DNA of 64,000 bases from Ectothiorhodospira sp. BSL-9 (lineage in GTDB: Bacteria > Pseudomonadota > Gammaproteobacteria > Ectothiorhodospirales > Ectothiorhodospiraceae): assembly GCF_001632845.1 (NCBI RefSeq), contig NZ_CP011994.1, positions 2,676,001 through 2,740,000 on the forward strand. Reading direction: 5' to 3'. The notes under the pieces are model-generated. The model saw only the letters and a list, made by a program, of their open reading frames with translations. It did no database searches and was not told the DNA's origin. The position numbers were made by a program, and so were the translations under genes. Of this stretch, positions 30,020-38,251 are shown in pieces (positions within the stretch are counted from its first letter, which is position 1; every line of letters starts with the position of its first letter).

Positions 30020-30436
30020 TCACTCCGGCGCTTCCTGCTGTTCGATGTATTGCTTCAGGACCGAGAGCGGCGCCCCGCCGACGCTGATGATGCAGTAGCT
30101 GCGAGACCAGAACACCGGCTTGTGCCAGTAGTAGCGCCGTATGTGCTCCCCGTACTCCTTGCGGATCAGTCGGGAGGTGACAGTCTTGAGATTATTCACG
30201 AACGCAGATGGCGCGGTGCGCGGCGTCAACTCCAGGAGCAGATGCACATGATCCGGTTCGCCGTTGAACTCCAGAACCTCGCCTTCCCACCTTTTGGTGG
30301 TAGCGCGGACGATTTCTTCCAGGCGGGAAAGCATCGGGCTCGTGATGCACTTGCGCCGGTACTTGGTGACGATAACCAAATGGTACTGGAGCCGATATGT
30401 GCAATGGTAGAGCCGTTTTAGCGGTTGCGAGTCCAT
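30020..30436 (-). CDS. tnpA: IS200/IS605-type Y1 transposase TnpA
   Basis: A 138-residue single-strand transposase. The HUH motif is DHVHLLLEL, and the catalytic tyrosine lies in SRSYCIISVGG, followed by LSVLKQYIEQQ. The start MDSQPLKRLYHCTYRLQYHL at 30436 fits the family; a 14-codon upstream extension would overlap tnpB. It is divergent from tnpB with about 22 bases between starts, so the two share a short promoter region. Confidence 0.92.
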   Translation of the reverse strand: MDSQPLKRLYHCTYRLQYHLVIVTKYRRKCITSPMLSRLEEIVRATTKRWEGEVLEFNGEPDHVHLLLELTPRTAPSAFVNNLKTVTSRLIRKEYGEHIRRYYWHKPVFWSRSYCIISVGGAPLSVLKQYIEQQEAPE

Positions 30437-30458
30437 AACAACCAAGTATACTTTCAGT

Positions 30459-31733
30459 ATGGTCCAGCGCAAGGTCACATACCGGCTTTACCCAACAGCC
30501 GCCCAGCTTGCCGCCCTGGAACACCAACGCTGGGTTCACTGTCTGCTGTGGAACGAAGCACTGGCTGAGCGGCGGCGGGCCTGGAGCGAACGGCAGGAGT
30601 CACTGGGGTTTTCGAGTCAGTGCAAGCGATTGACCCAGTGGCGACGTCTGTCGAAACTGCTTCGCGGCCTTAACGCCCAGTCCACACAGGTCACGCTCAA
30701 GCGCCTGGATCTGGCATTCAAGCACTTTTTCCGTCGGGTAAAGAACGGCGAGACGCCGGGCTTTCCGCGCTTCAAGCCCCTGCATCGCTTCAAGGGTTGG
30801 GGTTACAAAACCCACGGTGACGGTTGGCGCCTGATCACGAATGAACGGATGAAACACGGGACATTGCGGCTCAGTGGTGTCGGCAAGATCGCGATCCGGG
30901 GCAAACCTCGAACCACCGGCACGCCGAAGACCTGCGAGGTATTGTGTCGCAACGGCCGTTGGTACGCGTCGGTGACGCTGAACTGCGAACCGTCGCGTCA
31001 GCGCGGAGACGAACTTGGCGGTCTGGACTGGGGGCTGGAAACCTTCGCCACCATGGCCACGCCCGCGGGGACCGAAACCATCGGTAACCCGCGCCACCTG
31101 GCCAACAGTCTGAACGAAATTCGCCGGGTCCAGCGCCACATCTCCCGCAAGGAGGAGGCGGCCAGGAAGGCGTCCGGCAGACAGCGGCGCTTTCCTGTCT
31201 CCAACCGGCTCCAGAGGGAATACGAGCGCCTGCGCCGTCTTCACCGCAAGGTGGCGAACCAGCGCCACGATTTTCAGCACCAGACGACGGCGCGGCTTGT
31301 TGGGCAATTCGCCGTCCTGGGCCTGGAGGCACTGAACATCCGCAACATGACCGCTTCGGGCGGTCAGTACAAAAAGGGCTTGAACCGCAGCATCCTCGAT
31401 GCCGCAGGCGGGGCCTTCCATCAACTGCTCGGGTACAAAGCGGAAGAGGCTGGGACCTGGGCGATGGAGGCCCCGACGCGGCAGCTCAAGCCCTCGCAAA
31501 CCTGTCACGCCTGCGGGCGCCAGGAGAAGAAGCCGCTCGGCCAGCGGCGTCATGAGTGCCCTTGTGGCGCGTCCTGCTCGCGGGACGAAAACGCCGCTCG
31601 GGTCTTGATGAACTGGGCCAAGCAGCAGTTATCCGGTCGGGAACGTGGCCGATGCGTGGAGGGCGGCAAGACCGAATCATCCCCGGATGATCCGGCACGC
31701 CCCGAGAAGCGCGAAACTCACGCCATAGCCTGA
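30459..31733 (+). CDS. tnpB: TnpB RNA-guided endonuclease
   Basis: A 424-residue OMEGA nuclease, ancestor class of Cas12. RuvC residues are present: Asp in GGLDWGLETFATM, Glu in AVLGLEALNIRNM, and Asp in CSRDENAARVLMNW. A zinc ribbon CHACGRQEKKPLGQRRHEC, CPCG precedes the last motif. In this class the guide RNA runs from the 3' part of tnpB through the right end and into flanking DNA, so the guide here would begin at 31760 (GTCTATCGCCTGATAG). All catalytic residues being present, it may be active. Confidence 0.93.
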   Translation: MVQRKVTYRLYPTAAQLAALEHQRWVHCLLWNEALAERRRAWSERQESLGFSSQCKRLTQWRRLSKLLRGLNAQSTQVTLKRLDLAFKHFFRRVKNGETPGFPRFKPLHRFKGWGYKTHGDGWRLITNERMKHGTLRLSGVGKIAIRGKPRTTGTPKTCEVLCRNGRWYASVTLNCEPSRQRGDELGGLDWGLETFATMATPAGTETIGNPRHLANSLNEIRRVQRHISRKEEAARKASGRQRRFPVSNRLQREYERLRRLHRKVANQRHDFQHQTTARLVGQFAVLGLEALNIRNMTASGGQYKKGLNRSILDAAGGAFHQLLGYKAEEAGTWAMEAPTRQLKPSQTCHACGRQEKKPLGQRRHECPCGASCSRDENAARVLMNWAKQQLSGRERGRCVEGGKTESSPDDPARPEKRETHAIA

Positions 31734-31775
31734 AAGGCTTGGCGGGAGTAGTTCATTACGTCTATCGCCTGATAG
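31600..31775 (+). ncRNA. Predicted omega-RNA (reRNA) region of TnpB
   Basis: Family knowledge places the TnpB guide RNA at the 3' end of the gene with the guide taken from flanking DNA. The region includes the right-end hairpin 31721-31744. The first 16 flanking bases are GTCTATCGCCTGATAG, which is host-gene sequence. The 5' limit given here is approximate and not visible in sequence. Confidence 0.5.
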
Positions 31776-31813
31776 CCGATAACGCGCCAACCTGCCGGCC
31801 GGTGGCCAGATGA
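31760..31813 (+). pseudogene. PUA/EVE-like defence protein, part 3 of 3
   Basis: The last 17 codons ([17 protein letters not shown]) and stop of the split gene. The TGA (31811-31813) overlaps the ATG of the next gene (31810-31812). This ATGA junction matches the style of the rest of the operon and supports the reconstruction. Confidence 0.7.
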
Positions 31814-32049
31814 AAGGCAATCGCACAGGGCGTTACTTCATCACCCGGCTGGGCCTGGAGGAGGCGCTCAAGGAGCGGGAGCCAGAGCTGCAGTTCCTCA
31901 GTAGCTGGGAAAAATTCATCGAATGGAAGACGCTGAAGACGCGCTACCCTTCCGTGCGTGTTCGGCGTCAACGGTTTACTGATCCACTCACTGGTCAATC
32001 AGAGAGTGAACTCGAATTCATCGCGGAAGCAGACCTGGAGTCGTCATAA
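31810..32049 (+). CDS. Small hypothetical protein of the defence operon
   Basis: 79 residues, basic N-terminal half and acidic C-terminal end: [58 protein letters not shown]. No recognised domain. Start and stop both overlap neighbours: ATGA with the PUA/EVE-like gene, and its TAA shares a base with the presumed DUF499 start. This tight packing supports it as a real gene. Role unknown. Confidence 0.65.
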   Translation: MKGNRTGRYFITRLGLEEALKEREPELQFLSSWEKFIEWKTLKTRYPSVRVRRQRFTDPLTGQSESELEFIAEADLESS

Positions 32050-34919
32050 TATCACTGAAAGCCTGGCGAGATGTCGTCACGCCACATAAGGATGTGCTGG
32101 GAGGCACATTCAAGCAGTCGGAATTTGCTGCGGATATCACCCAAGTGGCAACCGGCACGGCACCCGAGGAGTATCAGGACGCCGAGAAGTTTTTCTCACG
32201 CACCTACATCACCGAAGGCATGCGCCTGCTGCTGATCTCGGTGGCGCAGCGCCTTGCTGGAAAGGGTGGCGACCCGGTCATCCAGCTGCAGACGGCCTTT
32301 GGTGGCGGCAAGACGCACACCATGCTGGCGGTCTACCACCTGGCCTCCCGCAAGACCTCCACCGACAAGCTCCACGGCATCCCGCCGATCCTGGATGAGG
32401 CGGGCATTCACGAGCTGCCCAGCGCCCGGGTGGCGGTCATTGATGGCATCAACATGGCGCCCAGCCAGCAGTCGGTGAAGAAGGCAGGGCAGAAGGTCAC
32501 CACTCTCTGGGGGGAGCTGGCCTGGCAGCTGCTGGGCGACGAAGGTCTGGCCATGGTGAAAGAGTCCCACGATCGGGGCACCTCTCCCGGCAAGCAGGTG
32601 CTGGTCGAGTTACTGCAACGCGCCTCACCCTGCGTGGTGCTGGTGGATGAGCTGCTGGCCTATATCCGGCAGTTTGAGCTCGGCAAGTCATATTCTGCCG
32701 GCACCTACGACAGCAACGTCAGCTTTATCCAGGCGCTCACCGAGGCCATGAAGGCGGTGCCCAATGCCATTCTGCTCGCCTCCCTGCCGGAATCGGAGCT
32801 CGAAGTCGGTGGCACCATGGGCCAGCATACCCTCACCGCGCTGGAGAAGTACTTTGGCCGCGTGGAGTCGGTGTGGAAGCCGGTCGCTACGGAAGAAGCG
32901 TTCGAGATCGTTCGCCGCCGGCTTTTTGAGAACGCTGGGGAGCGTGCCGAGGTGGAAGGCATCAGCCGGCAGTTCTCGGACTTCTATCGGCAGTATGCCG
33001 AGAAGTTTCCCACCGAGACTCAGTCCAATGAGTACTTCGAGCGCCTGTGCCGTTCCTACCCGATTCACCCCGAGGTGTTCGACCGTCTCTACGAGGACTG
33101 GTCGACACTGGATAAATTCCAGCGTACCCGCGGCGTGCTGCAGTACATGGCGATCGTGATCCACAACCTGTGGGTGTCGGGTAACCGGGACGCCTTGATC
33201 ATGCCCGGCTCACTGCCTCTGGAAGACAGCAGTGTGCGTGACAAGAGCATCCACTATCTGCCCCAGGGCTGGCAGCCGGTGATCGAGCGGGAGGTGGACG
33301 GCCCGCGCTCTGCCGCTCAGGCGCTGGATAGCGAGGTCGCCCTCTTTGGCGGAGTCCACGCGGCTCGCCGGGCGGCACGCACGATCTTCCTGGGCAGTGC
33401 GGCCTCCAGCAGCACCCAGGCGGCCCGTGGCATCAAGCAGGAGCGCATCCTGCTGGGCGCCGTGCAGCCTGGGCAAGCGATCGGCGTCTTCGAAGACGTG
33501 CTCAAGCGCCTGCGCGACCGTCTGCATTATCTCTACTCCGAGCAGGATCGTTTCTGGTTTGATACCAAGCCCAACCTGCGTCGGGAGATGGAGAGTCGCA
33601 AGCAGAATATCAGCGAGCGAGATGCCTTGATTCCGTTACTCAAGGAGCGCACCGCCCGCCTGATGGGGCGTCAACACCACTTTGCCGGCATCCACGTCTT
33701 CACCGCCTCCAGCGACGTACCTGACGAGTATGGCAGCGGGCCCCGCCTGGTGGTGTTGCCGACCGGTGCCGCCTACAGTCGTACCGAGAGCAACCAGGCC
33801 TATCGGGCCGCCGAGGAGATCCTTCGCAACCGTGGTGAACAGCCGCGTCAGAAACAGAACCGACTGATCTTCCTGGCGGCCGATTTCGACGTGGTGAGCC
33901 GCCTGAAGGACCAGGCACGTACCTTCCTGGCCTGGAGGTCGATCGTGGAAGATATCGACAGCGGCGCCCTCAACCAGGACCTGACCCACCTGCGCCAGGC
34001 CAAACAGAGTCGCGACTCGGCCGAATCCTCGCTGTCCCAGCTGATTCGAGAGACCTACAAGTGGCTGATGGCTCCAGTGGAGGAGTTCATGAAGGGCAAG
34101 CCGACACTGAGATGGGAGGTCGTCCAGGTCTCGACCACCACCCCGAACCTGATCGAGACCATCGAGAACAAGCTGCGCGAAGAGGAGTGGCTGATCTACG
34201 AGTGGTCGCCGATCTTCCTGCGCAACATCCTTAACCAGTGGTACTTCAAAGATGGTGTGACCGAGGTCAGCGCCGTCAAGGTGTGGCAGGACAGCTGCCA
34301 CTATCTCTACCTGCCGCGCCTGGTGAACGACAGCGTGTTCAGGAACGCCATGAACCAGGGTGTCGCCTCGGAAGATTTCTTTGGCTATGCGTCTGGCAAA
34401 GAAGGGGACCGGTACCTCGGATTCACTTTTGACGAGGGCAGCATCGGCGGGCTGGATACCGAATCGCTCATCATCGAGCGCGAGGCCGCCAAGGCATACC
34501 GGGACAAGCTGGCAGCCGAGGCTGCACAACGCGCCAACAAGCTGGCTGATCGTAATGCTGATCAGCCAGGTGGATCAGATGGCGCGAGCGCCCCAGCGGG
34601 CACGGGTGAGGGCACTGCGTCTCCCATGGACTCAGGATCCGGCGGCGTCACTGTTGCTCCGAGCCCCGCCTCTCAGAGCGTTGTCAAAAAGCAGTTTTAC
34701 GGCACAATCACTCTCGACCCGGTCAAGGCCAAGCTGGATTTCGCCAACGTGGTCGACGAGATCGTCCAGCAGTTCACGCTTCGCACCGGGGTCGAGGTGA
34801 AGATCTCGGTCGAGATCGAAGCCACGAGCCCCGATGGCTTCGATGAGGCGCTGCAGCGGACCATCAAGGAAAACTGCAACGTGCTGAAGTTCAGCAGCTC
34901 GGAGTTTGAGGGGGAGTAA
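32049..34919 (+). CDS. DUF499 P-loop ATPase of the defence operon
   Basis: About 956 residues of the DUF499 (COG1483) class, seen in anti-phage clusters with DUF1156 methyltransferases. Walker A is [20 protein letters not shown]; Walker B is [14 protein letters not shown]. The middle contains a long AAA-like region, and the C-terminus has a low-complexity linker (about 34540-34680) before a small alpha/beta domain. The conserved N-terminus reads [20 protein letters not shown], and the codon where Met is expected is ATA (32049-32051), overlapping the previous TAA. The first standard alternative is GTG 32094, which would remove that N-terminus. The protein is otherwise complete. Confidence 0.85.
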   Translation: MSLKAWRDVVTPHKDVLGGTFKQSEFAADITQVATGTAPEEYQDAEKFFSRTYITEGMRLLLISVAQRLAGKGGDPVIQLQTAFGGGKTHTMLAVYHLASRKTSTDKLHGIPPILDEAGIHELPSARVAVIDGINMAPSQQSVKKAGQKVTTLWGELAWQLLGDEGLAMVKESHDRGTSPGKQVLVELLQRASPCVVLVDELLAYIRQFELGKSYSAGTYDSNVSFIQALTEAMKAVPNAILLASLPESELEVGGTMGQHTLTALEKYFGRVESVWKPVATEEAFEIVRRRLFENAGERAEVEGISRQFSDFYRQYAEKFPTETQSNEYFERLCRSYPIHPEVFDRLYEDWSTLDKFQRTRGVLQYMAIVIHNLWVSGNRDALIMPGSLPLEDSSVRDKSIHYLPQGWQPVIEREVDGPRSAAQALDSEVALFGGVHAARRAARTIFLGSAASSSTQAARGIKQERILLGAVQPGQAIGVFEDVLKRLRDRLHYLYSEQDRFWFDTKPNLRREMESRKQNISERDALIPLLKERTARLMGRQHHFAGIHVFTASSDVPDEYGSGPRLVVLPTGAAYSRTESNQAYRAAEEILRNRGEQPRQKQNRLIFLAADFDVVSRLKDQARTFLAWRSIVEDIDSGALNQDLTHLRQAKQSRDSAESSLSQLIRETYKWLMAPVEEFMKGKPTLRWEVVQVSTTTPNLIETIENKLREEEWLIYEWSPIFLRNILNQWYFKDGVTEVSAVKVWQDSCHYLYLPRLVNDSVFRNAMNQGVASEDFFGYASGKEGDRYLGFTFDEGSIGGLDTESLIIEREAAKAYRDKLAAEAAQRANKLADRNADQPGGSDGASAPAGTGEGTASPMDSGSGGVTVAPSPASQSVVKKQFYGTITLDPVKAKLDFANVVDEIVQQFTLRTGVEVKISVEIEATSPDGFDEALQRTIKENCNVLKFSSSEFEGE

Positions 34920-35065
34920 ATCGGCCGGTGCCGAGGGATGATGGTCATGGTACCTGGATGGACGGGGAAGAATCCCTCCGACAGAACACGGGCTGCATGC
35001 GCGAAAACAACTCGAAGTACGAGTCTGTTGCTCACTGAAAGGGGAAGATTCCAGGGAGGTGCCGA

Positions 35066-35323
35066 GTGTTCACCTGCCTGGATACCATGGCCTCGATCCT
35101 GGTATCTGCCTACACCCAGCGGGTGGATGCCGCCACGGGGCATGAGGAGGATACCTACGTGTACAGCGTGTACGTGACGCGGGAGCAGTGGGAGCAGATC
35201 CACTTTGGTGCATTGGATCAGGTGGAACCGGCCTTGGCACTGGAGCGGTTCGAACTGCGACGGAACATGACCAAGACCGGGATTTTCCGGGGAATCGAGC
35301 CTTTTGATTCAGGGCGTTTATGA
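35066..35323 (+). CDS. Small hypothetical protein downstream of the defence operon
   Basis: 85 residues from GTG 35066 (GGGAGG six bases upstream); ATG 35087 is an alternative. Reads [60 protein letters not shown]. No domain recognised, but composition and the ribosome-binding site look genuine. It overlaps the next gene, which is on the other strand, by six bases at the 3' end. Confidence 0.55.
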   Translation: MFTCLDTMASILVSAYTQRVDAATGHEEDTYVYSVYVTREQWEQIHFGALDQVEPALALERFELRRNMTKTGIFRGIEPFDSGRL

Positions 35324-35824
35324 CCAGCCGACCACCTGGTTTTCGGGATGGGCGCCCGCCTGATCATGCTGCGCCACCCGGTAGACGCCGCGGCGCACCT
35401 GTTCCAGGTGACCCTGGCGTTTGAGCTGGGCGAGGCGTTGCGGTAGGTTTTGCGTCGGCAGGCCTGCCTGAGTGGCACGTTCGCGGATGTCCGCCAGGGT
35501 CACCTCCGGAGCCTGGGCGATGATCTGCAACCACTGCTCAGCTTGATTGCGCTGCGGTGATCGGCCCTGGAGTGGGCTGTACTTGGGCAGTCGTGCGCCA
35601 AGTTCAAGGAGTTTGCCGTCCAGATGGGCCAGTTCAGCACGCTGGACTTCCTGCAGACGCCGTAGGGCATTGCGGTGGCTCTCGATCAGTTCCCGCCGTT
35701 CGGCCTTCAGGGTCTGGAGTTGCTCGCGGCGGGAAGCCTCTTGTTGTTCATATTCTTCCCGGGCCTTGTGCTTCGCCAGTTCATAGAGTTCTTGTGCGGT
35801 GAGTAGGTCTAGACTATTAGTCAT
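35318..35824 (-). CDS. Coiled-coil protein with C-terminal winged-helix-like region
   Basis: 168 residues from [17 protein letters not shown] long charged coiled coil (about residues 15-85: [38 protein letters not shown]) is followed by a C-terminal segment [40 protein letters not shown] that looks like a winged helix of the type seen in antitoxin-like regulators. Ten more codons are open upstream (ATG 35854). Probably an accessory gene of the island; function unknown. Confidence 0.6.
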   Translation of the reverse strand: MTNSLDLLTAQELYELAKHKAREEYEQQEASRREQLQTLKAERRELIESHRNALRRLQEVQRAELAHLDGKLLELGARLPKYSPLQGRSPQRNQAEQWLQIIAQAPEVTLADIRERATQAGLPTQNLPQRLAQLKRQGHLEQVRRGVYRVAQHDQAGAHPENQVVGWS

Positions 35825-35998
35825 TGATAGGTTTTCTGGTGTCTTCTTGCACATGAATGCCTCGGATCTTCAGCCGAAGAGGCATAATGGGTGCTCTACT
35901 AAAACTGAGAATCACTTCACGGTATTTCTGTACCTTTATGGAACTCTAGAGCTAAATACCTATTGGTTGGCATGGTTATAACCTAAAGGAGAAAAGTG

Positions 35999-36415
35999 AT
36001 GTCTTGGGGAGTTGATGAAGCTCAAGTCATTCGCGAGATGATAAAGCATGAGGCTAATGTCAGTAACCATCGTCTGACATGGCTTGCAGCCCTGCAAGGT
36101 CTATTGTTTGCAGCGCTAGGTTTCTTCTGGTGCTCCGAGGGGGCAGGTCCGTATATATTGATCTTGTCAGTATTGGGTGTATTCTCCTCTGCGTCAAGTC
36201 TCTATTCGCTTTGGTTAGCTCATCGCGCTACGGAAAACATTTTAATCTCATGGAACGCGAATAAGCTCGATACATATAATGGTCCCGATGTCATAGGTGC
36301 TTTCGTTACTGGTAGTTCACGTTGGTTTCTGCCGTGGTTTTGTCTGCCATTACTGCTTATTTTGGCTTGGTCTTCCTTTCTTTTGATTGCATTGTACAGT
36401 GATGGAGTTTTCTAA
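35999..36415 (+). CDS. Small inner-membrane protein, AT-rich gene
   Basis: 138 residues with four predicted membrane spans: LTWLAALQGLLFAALGFFWC, YILILSVLGVFSSASSLYSL, and a C-terminal pair around WFLPWFCLPLLLILAWSSFL. ATG 35999 follows AAGGAG by seven bases. The gene is clearly AT-richer than its surroundings (codons such as ATA and TTA are frequent), which suggests acquisition from another source. No family recognised. Confidence 0.65.
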   Translation: MSWGVDEAQVIREMIKHEANVSNHRLTWLAALQGLLFAALGFFWCSEGAGPYILILSVLGVFSSASSLYSLWLAHRATENILISWNANKLDTYNGPDVIGAFVTGSSRWFLPWFCLPLLLILAWSSFLLIALYSDGVF

Positions 36416-36677
36416 TTTGAGTCCATCTTCAGCGCAACTCGGAGCCTGCCTATCTGGTAGTCCGCAAAGAAGTTACTTCAGCTTCGATTTGCCTATGGGG
36501 CATCCGTCCATCATCGATGATCTTATGGTCCCCTTTGTCGTGTGAGGCAAGCCGGCCCTTTGGGATAGGGCCCTTCCCCTTCATGGCCCCTTCCATTCCT
36601 GTCCTTGATGCCCCTTTGGGCCCTTTGCCGTTTTCTGTTGGGGTGTCCACAGAATCCGTGGATAAGGTTGTGGATAA
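36416..36677. other. Intergenic stretch with DnaA-box-like motifs
   Basis: About 260 bases without a supportable gene. TTGTGGATAA (36668-36677) is a perfect reverse-oriented DnaA box, and CGTGGATAAG (36657-36666) and GTGTCCACAG (36642-36651) are partial ones. There is no iteron array or AT-rich unwinding region, so an origin is not claimed. Confidence 0.4.
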
Positions 36678-36851
36678 TTCCTGGAAGAACGTCTGCTGGG
36701 CTTGCAGGATGAGGGCCACGGAACAGATTGGACACTTTTTGATCAGGTCCTGGGCAGGGAGGCCGGGGATGGGGCGGTGACACGACGGTTCCAGGATCTG
36801 GAGCTGGTGTCGCAGGGGGGGGGCACAGAGTGGCTTTTCGACCCGTATTGA
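36678..36851 (+). pseudogene. C-terminal remnant of an unassigned, probably conjugation-related gene
   Basis: After a TAA at 36675 the frame is open for 57 codons: FLEERLLGLQDEGHGTDWTL, FDQVLGREAGDGAVTRRFQD, LELVSQGGGTEWLFDPY, stop 36849-36851. Codon composition and the natural-looking C-terminus indicate real coding ancestry, but there is no start. It contains a nine-G run (36815-36823). A conjugation gene is likely from its neighbours; I cannot assign the family. Confidence 0.45.
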
Positions 36852-36967
36852 CGGGCTATACTCGCTCGAGCGGGCGAAATCAAAGCGGGCTGGTGGCGTG
36901 ATTCAGCCCCGGTTCATGGACGGCCGTTAGCATCGGGGCCTGGCGGGGTTCCGCAGGAGGTCGTGTG

Positions 36968-37311
36968 ATGAGGGTGGAAATCTGGGGTTCGCAAGTCCAC
37001 GTGGTGGACCTGGTGTCCGGCTCGCTGTTGCTGATCGTGGCGGGCTTCCTGCTCTGGAGTGTCTGGGCCATCCGCCGCAAGGGATTCAGAGGCGGTACTG
37101 GGGTGGTGTGCGCAAGGTCAGCGTGGCGACGATGGGTGTCTCGATTGCCATTCTCGGGGCGGTGTTCCATATGATGGGAGTGGTGGCGAAGGCGATTCTC
37201 GACGCATGGGGGCGTTCCGATTCAGGTGTCTACTATGCAGGTTTGGAACCTGAAGACCCATCAAGGATGCGTATAGATCCACCTTTTTCCGACTCAAATG
37301 ATAAGGATTGA
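36968..37311 (+). pseudogene. Two-segment membrane protein gene with frameshift
   Basis: The first frame (ATG 36968, AGGAGG seven bases upstream) gives MRVEIWGSQVHVVDLVSGS and a membrane span LLLIVAGFLLWSVWAIRRKG, then turns into poor-composition sequence. The frame one base back continues as RRYWGGVRKVSVATMGVSIA, with a second span ILGAVFHMMGVVAKAI, and ends DPPFSDSNDKD. A single indel between about 37082 and 37108 would join them. Two overlapping genes are possible but less likely. It resembles small membrane proteins of conjugative elements. Confidence 0.5.
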
Positions 37312-37319
37312 GGGTTGAT

Positions 37320-38234
37320 CTATCTGCCTTTGCCCCTGGTCGCTACCCTGTTGGCTAAACTACCTCCCTGTTGACCGGCTTGCTTGCTGGGATTGTTCAA
37401 TTCACTGGTGGCGTTATTGATCGCCCCCACCGCCTTGAACCCCACCCACCCCATCATCGCACTCCAGATCACCGGCAGCCCCAGGTACAGGCCGGCGATG
37501 ATGGTGGTGAGCAGGATGGACTTCAGGTCCGGGCCCACCCGATCCAGCAGCGAGGTGCCGGTGTACAGGGACTGCAGCAGGTTGTTGTCCACCCACAGGG
37601 TGATGTGCCATAGCACGGCCCAGAACTTGACCGTGAAGATGGCGATGGCGCCGACCAGCAGGATGGAGGGCTGGTACATGCCGAACAGCAACACCAGGGG
37701 CAGCATGGCGTAGATGCCCATCAGGGTCAGGGCCTGGATGAAGGGCAGGGCCTGCAGGATGAGGGCGAGGGTCGGCTCCATGAACAGGGTGTAGAACGAG
37801 ACCAGGCCGATGGCGGACACGCCCTGGGTGAACAGTTCATTGCCGGAACCCACGATGCCGGTGGATAGGCCGACAGAGAGCGGGGGCAGATCGTCCGCCT
37901 CGAAAGACTCGGCGTGTGGGTCCGTGACGGAGGTCTCGCCACCGGCCTCCACATCGCCGGCCAGGGCACCGGCACCATCCACCTCATAGGCGACCGGATC
38001 GGACTCGCCACCCCCGCCAAAGAGCATGACCGCACTGACCACTAGCAGAACGACGATGGCACCGCCGCCGATGATCACGCCCTTGGGCGGGGGGCTCAGC
38101 TGAGGGGGCTCACTGCCGGATGTCTCGAGGTCATCCAACGGCGGCAGCAGGCGCGGATGCTCACTGAAATCAGCGCCGGATTCGGGGCGCGTGGGGTGGT
38201 CATGCGTTTCCTGGGACTGTGGATCGTTCGCCAT
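37320..38234 (-). CDS. TraG-N-like conjugation protein, apparently chimeric
   Basis: 304 residues from MANDPQSQETHDHPTRPESG, with AGGAGG seven bases upstream. The N-terminal part is hydrophilic and proline-rich, followed by one span (VIIGGGAIVVLLVVSAVMLF) and an acidic linker. From about residue 150 it becomes a multi-span region (LFMEPTLALILQALPFIQAL, MGIYAMLPLVLLFGMYQPSI, LLVGAIAIFTVKFWAVLWHI) that resembles the TraG N-terminal class of PFGI-1-type elements. The two halves look like different ICE genes fused by deletion. It follows the pilL-like gene on the same strand. Confidence 0.6.
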   Translation of the reverse strand: MANDPQSQETHDHPTRPESGADFSEHPRLLPPLDDLETSGSEPPQLSPPPKGVIIGGGAIVVLLVVSAVMLFGGGGESDPVAYEVDGAGALAGDVEAGGETSVTDPHAESFEADDLPPLSVGLSTGIVGSGNELFTQGVSAIGLVSFYTLFMEPTLALILQALPFIQALTLMGIYAMLPLVLLFGMYQPSILLVGAIAIFTVKFWAVLWHITLWVDNNLLQSLYTGTSLLDRVGPDLKSILLTTIIAGLYLGLPVIWSAMMGWVGFKAVGAINNATSELNNPSKQAGQQGGSLANRVATRGKGR

Positions 38235-38251
38235 GACGGGCCTCCTGGACA

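Larger units (their letters stand above)
29941..31759. mobile_element. IS605-type element with divergent tnpA and tnpB
   Basis: Boundaries come from the host gene: joining 29940 to 31760 restores an open frame (GGC CCC TAC GTC TAT CGC). Both boundaries end in TAC, so they are ambiguous by three bases. No target duplication is expected for this class. Imperfect or perfect hairpins mark the ends: AGCCGC-GCA-GCGGCT (29968-29982), ATGGCGC-GCA-GCGCCAT (30004-30020), and CGCCATAGCC-TGAAA-GGCTTGGCG (31721-31744). It carries a Y1 transposase and a TnpB nuclease, both apparently intact. Confidence 0.85.

Noticed and set aside
17530-34919. Calling the operon DISARM outright
   Set aside because: The helicase has DrmD-like motifs, but drmA, drmB (DUF1998) and drmC (phospholipase D) are not present, and DUF499 is not a DISARM core gene.
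36642-36677. Cluster of DnaA-box-like sequences considered as an element replication origin
   Set aside because: Only one box is perfect, there is no iteron set or AT-rich region, and a coding remnant starts right after it.
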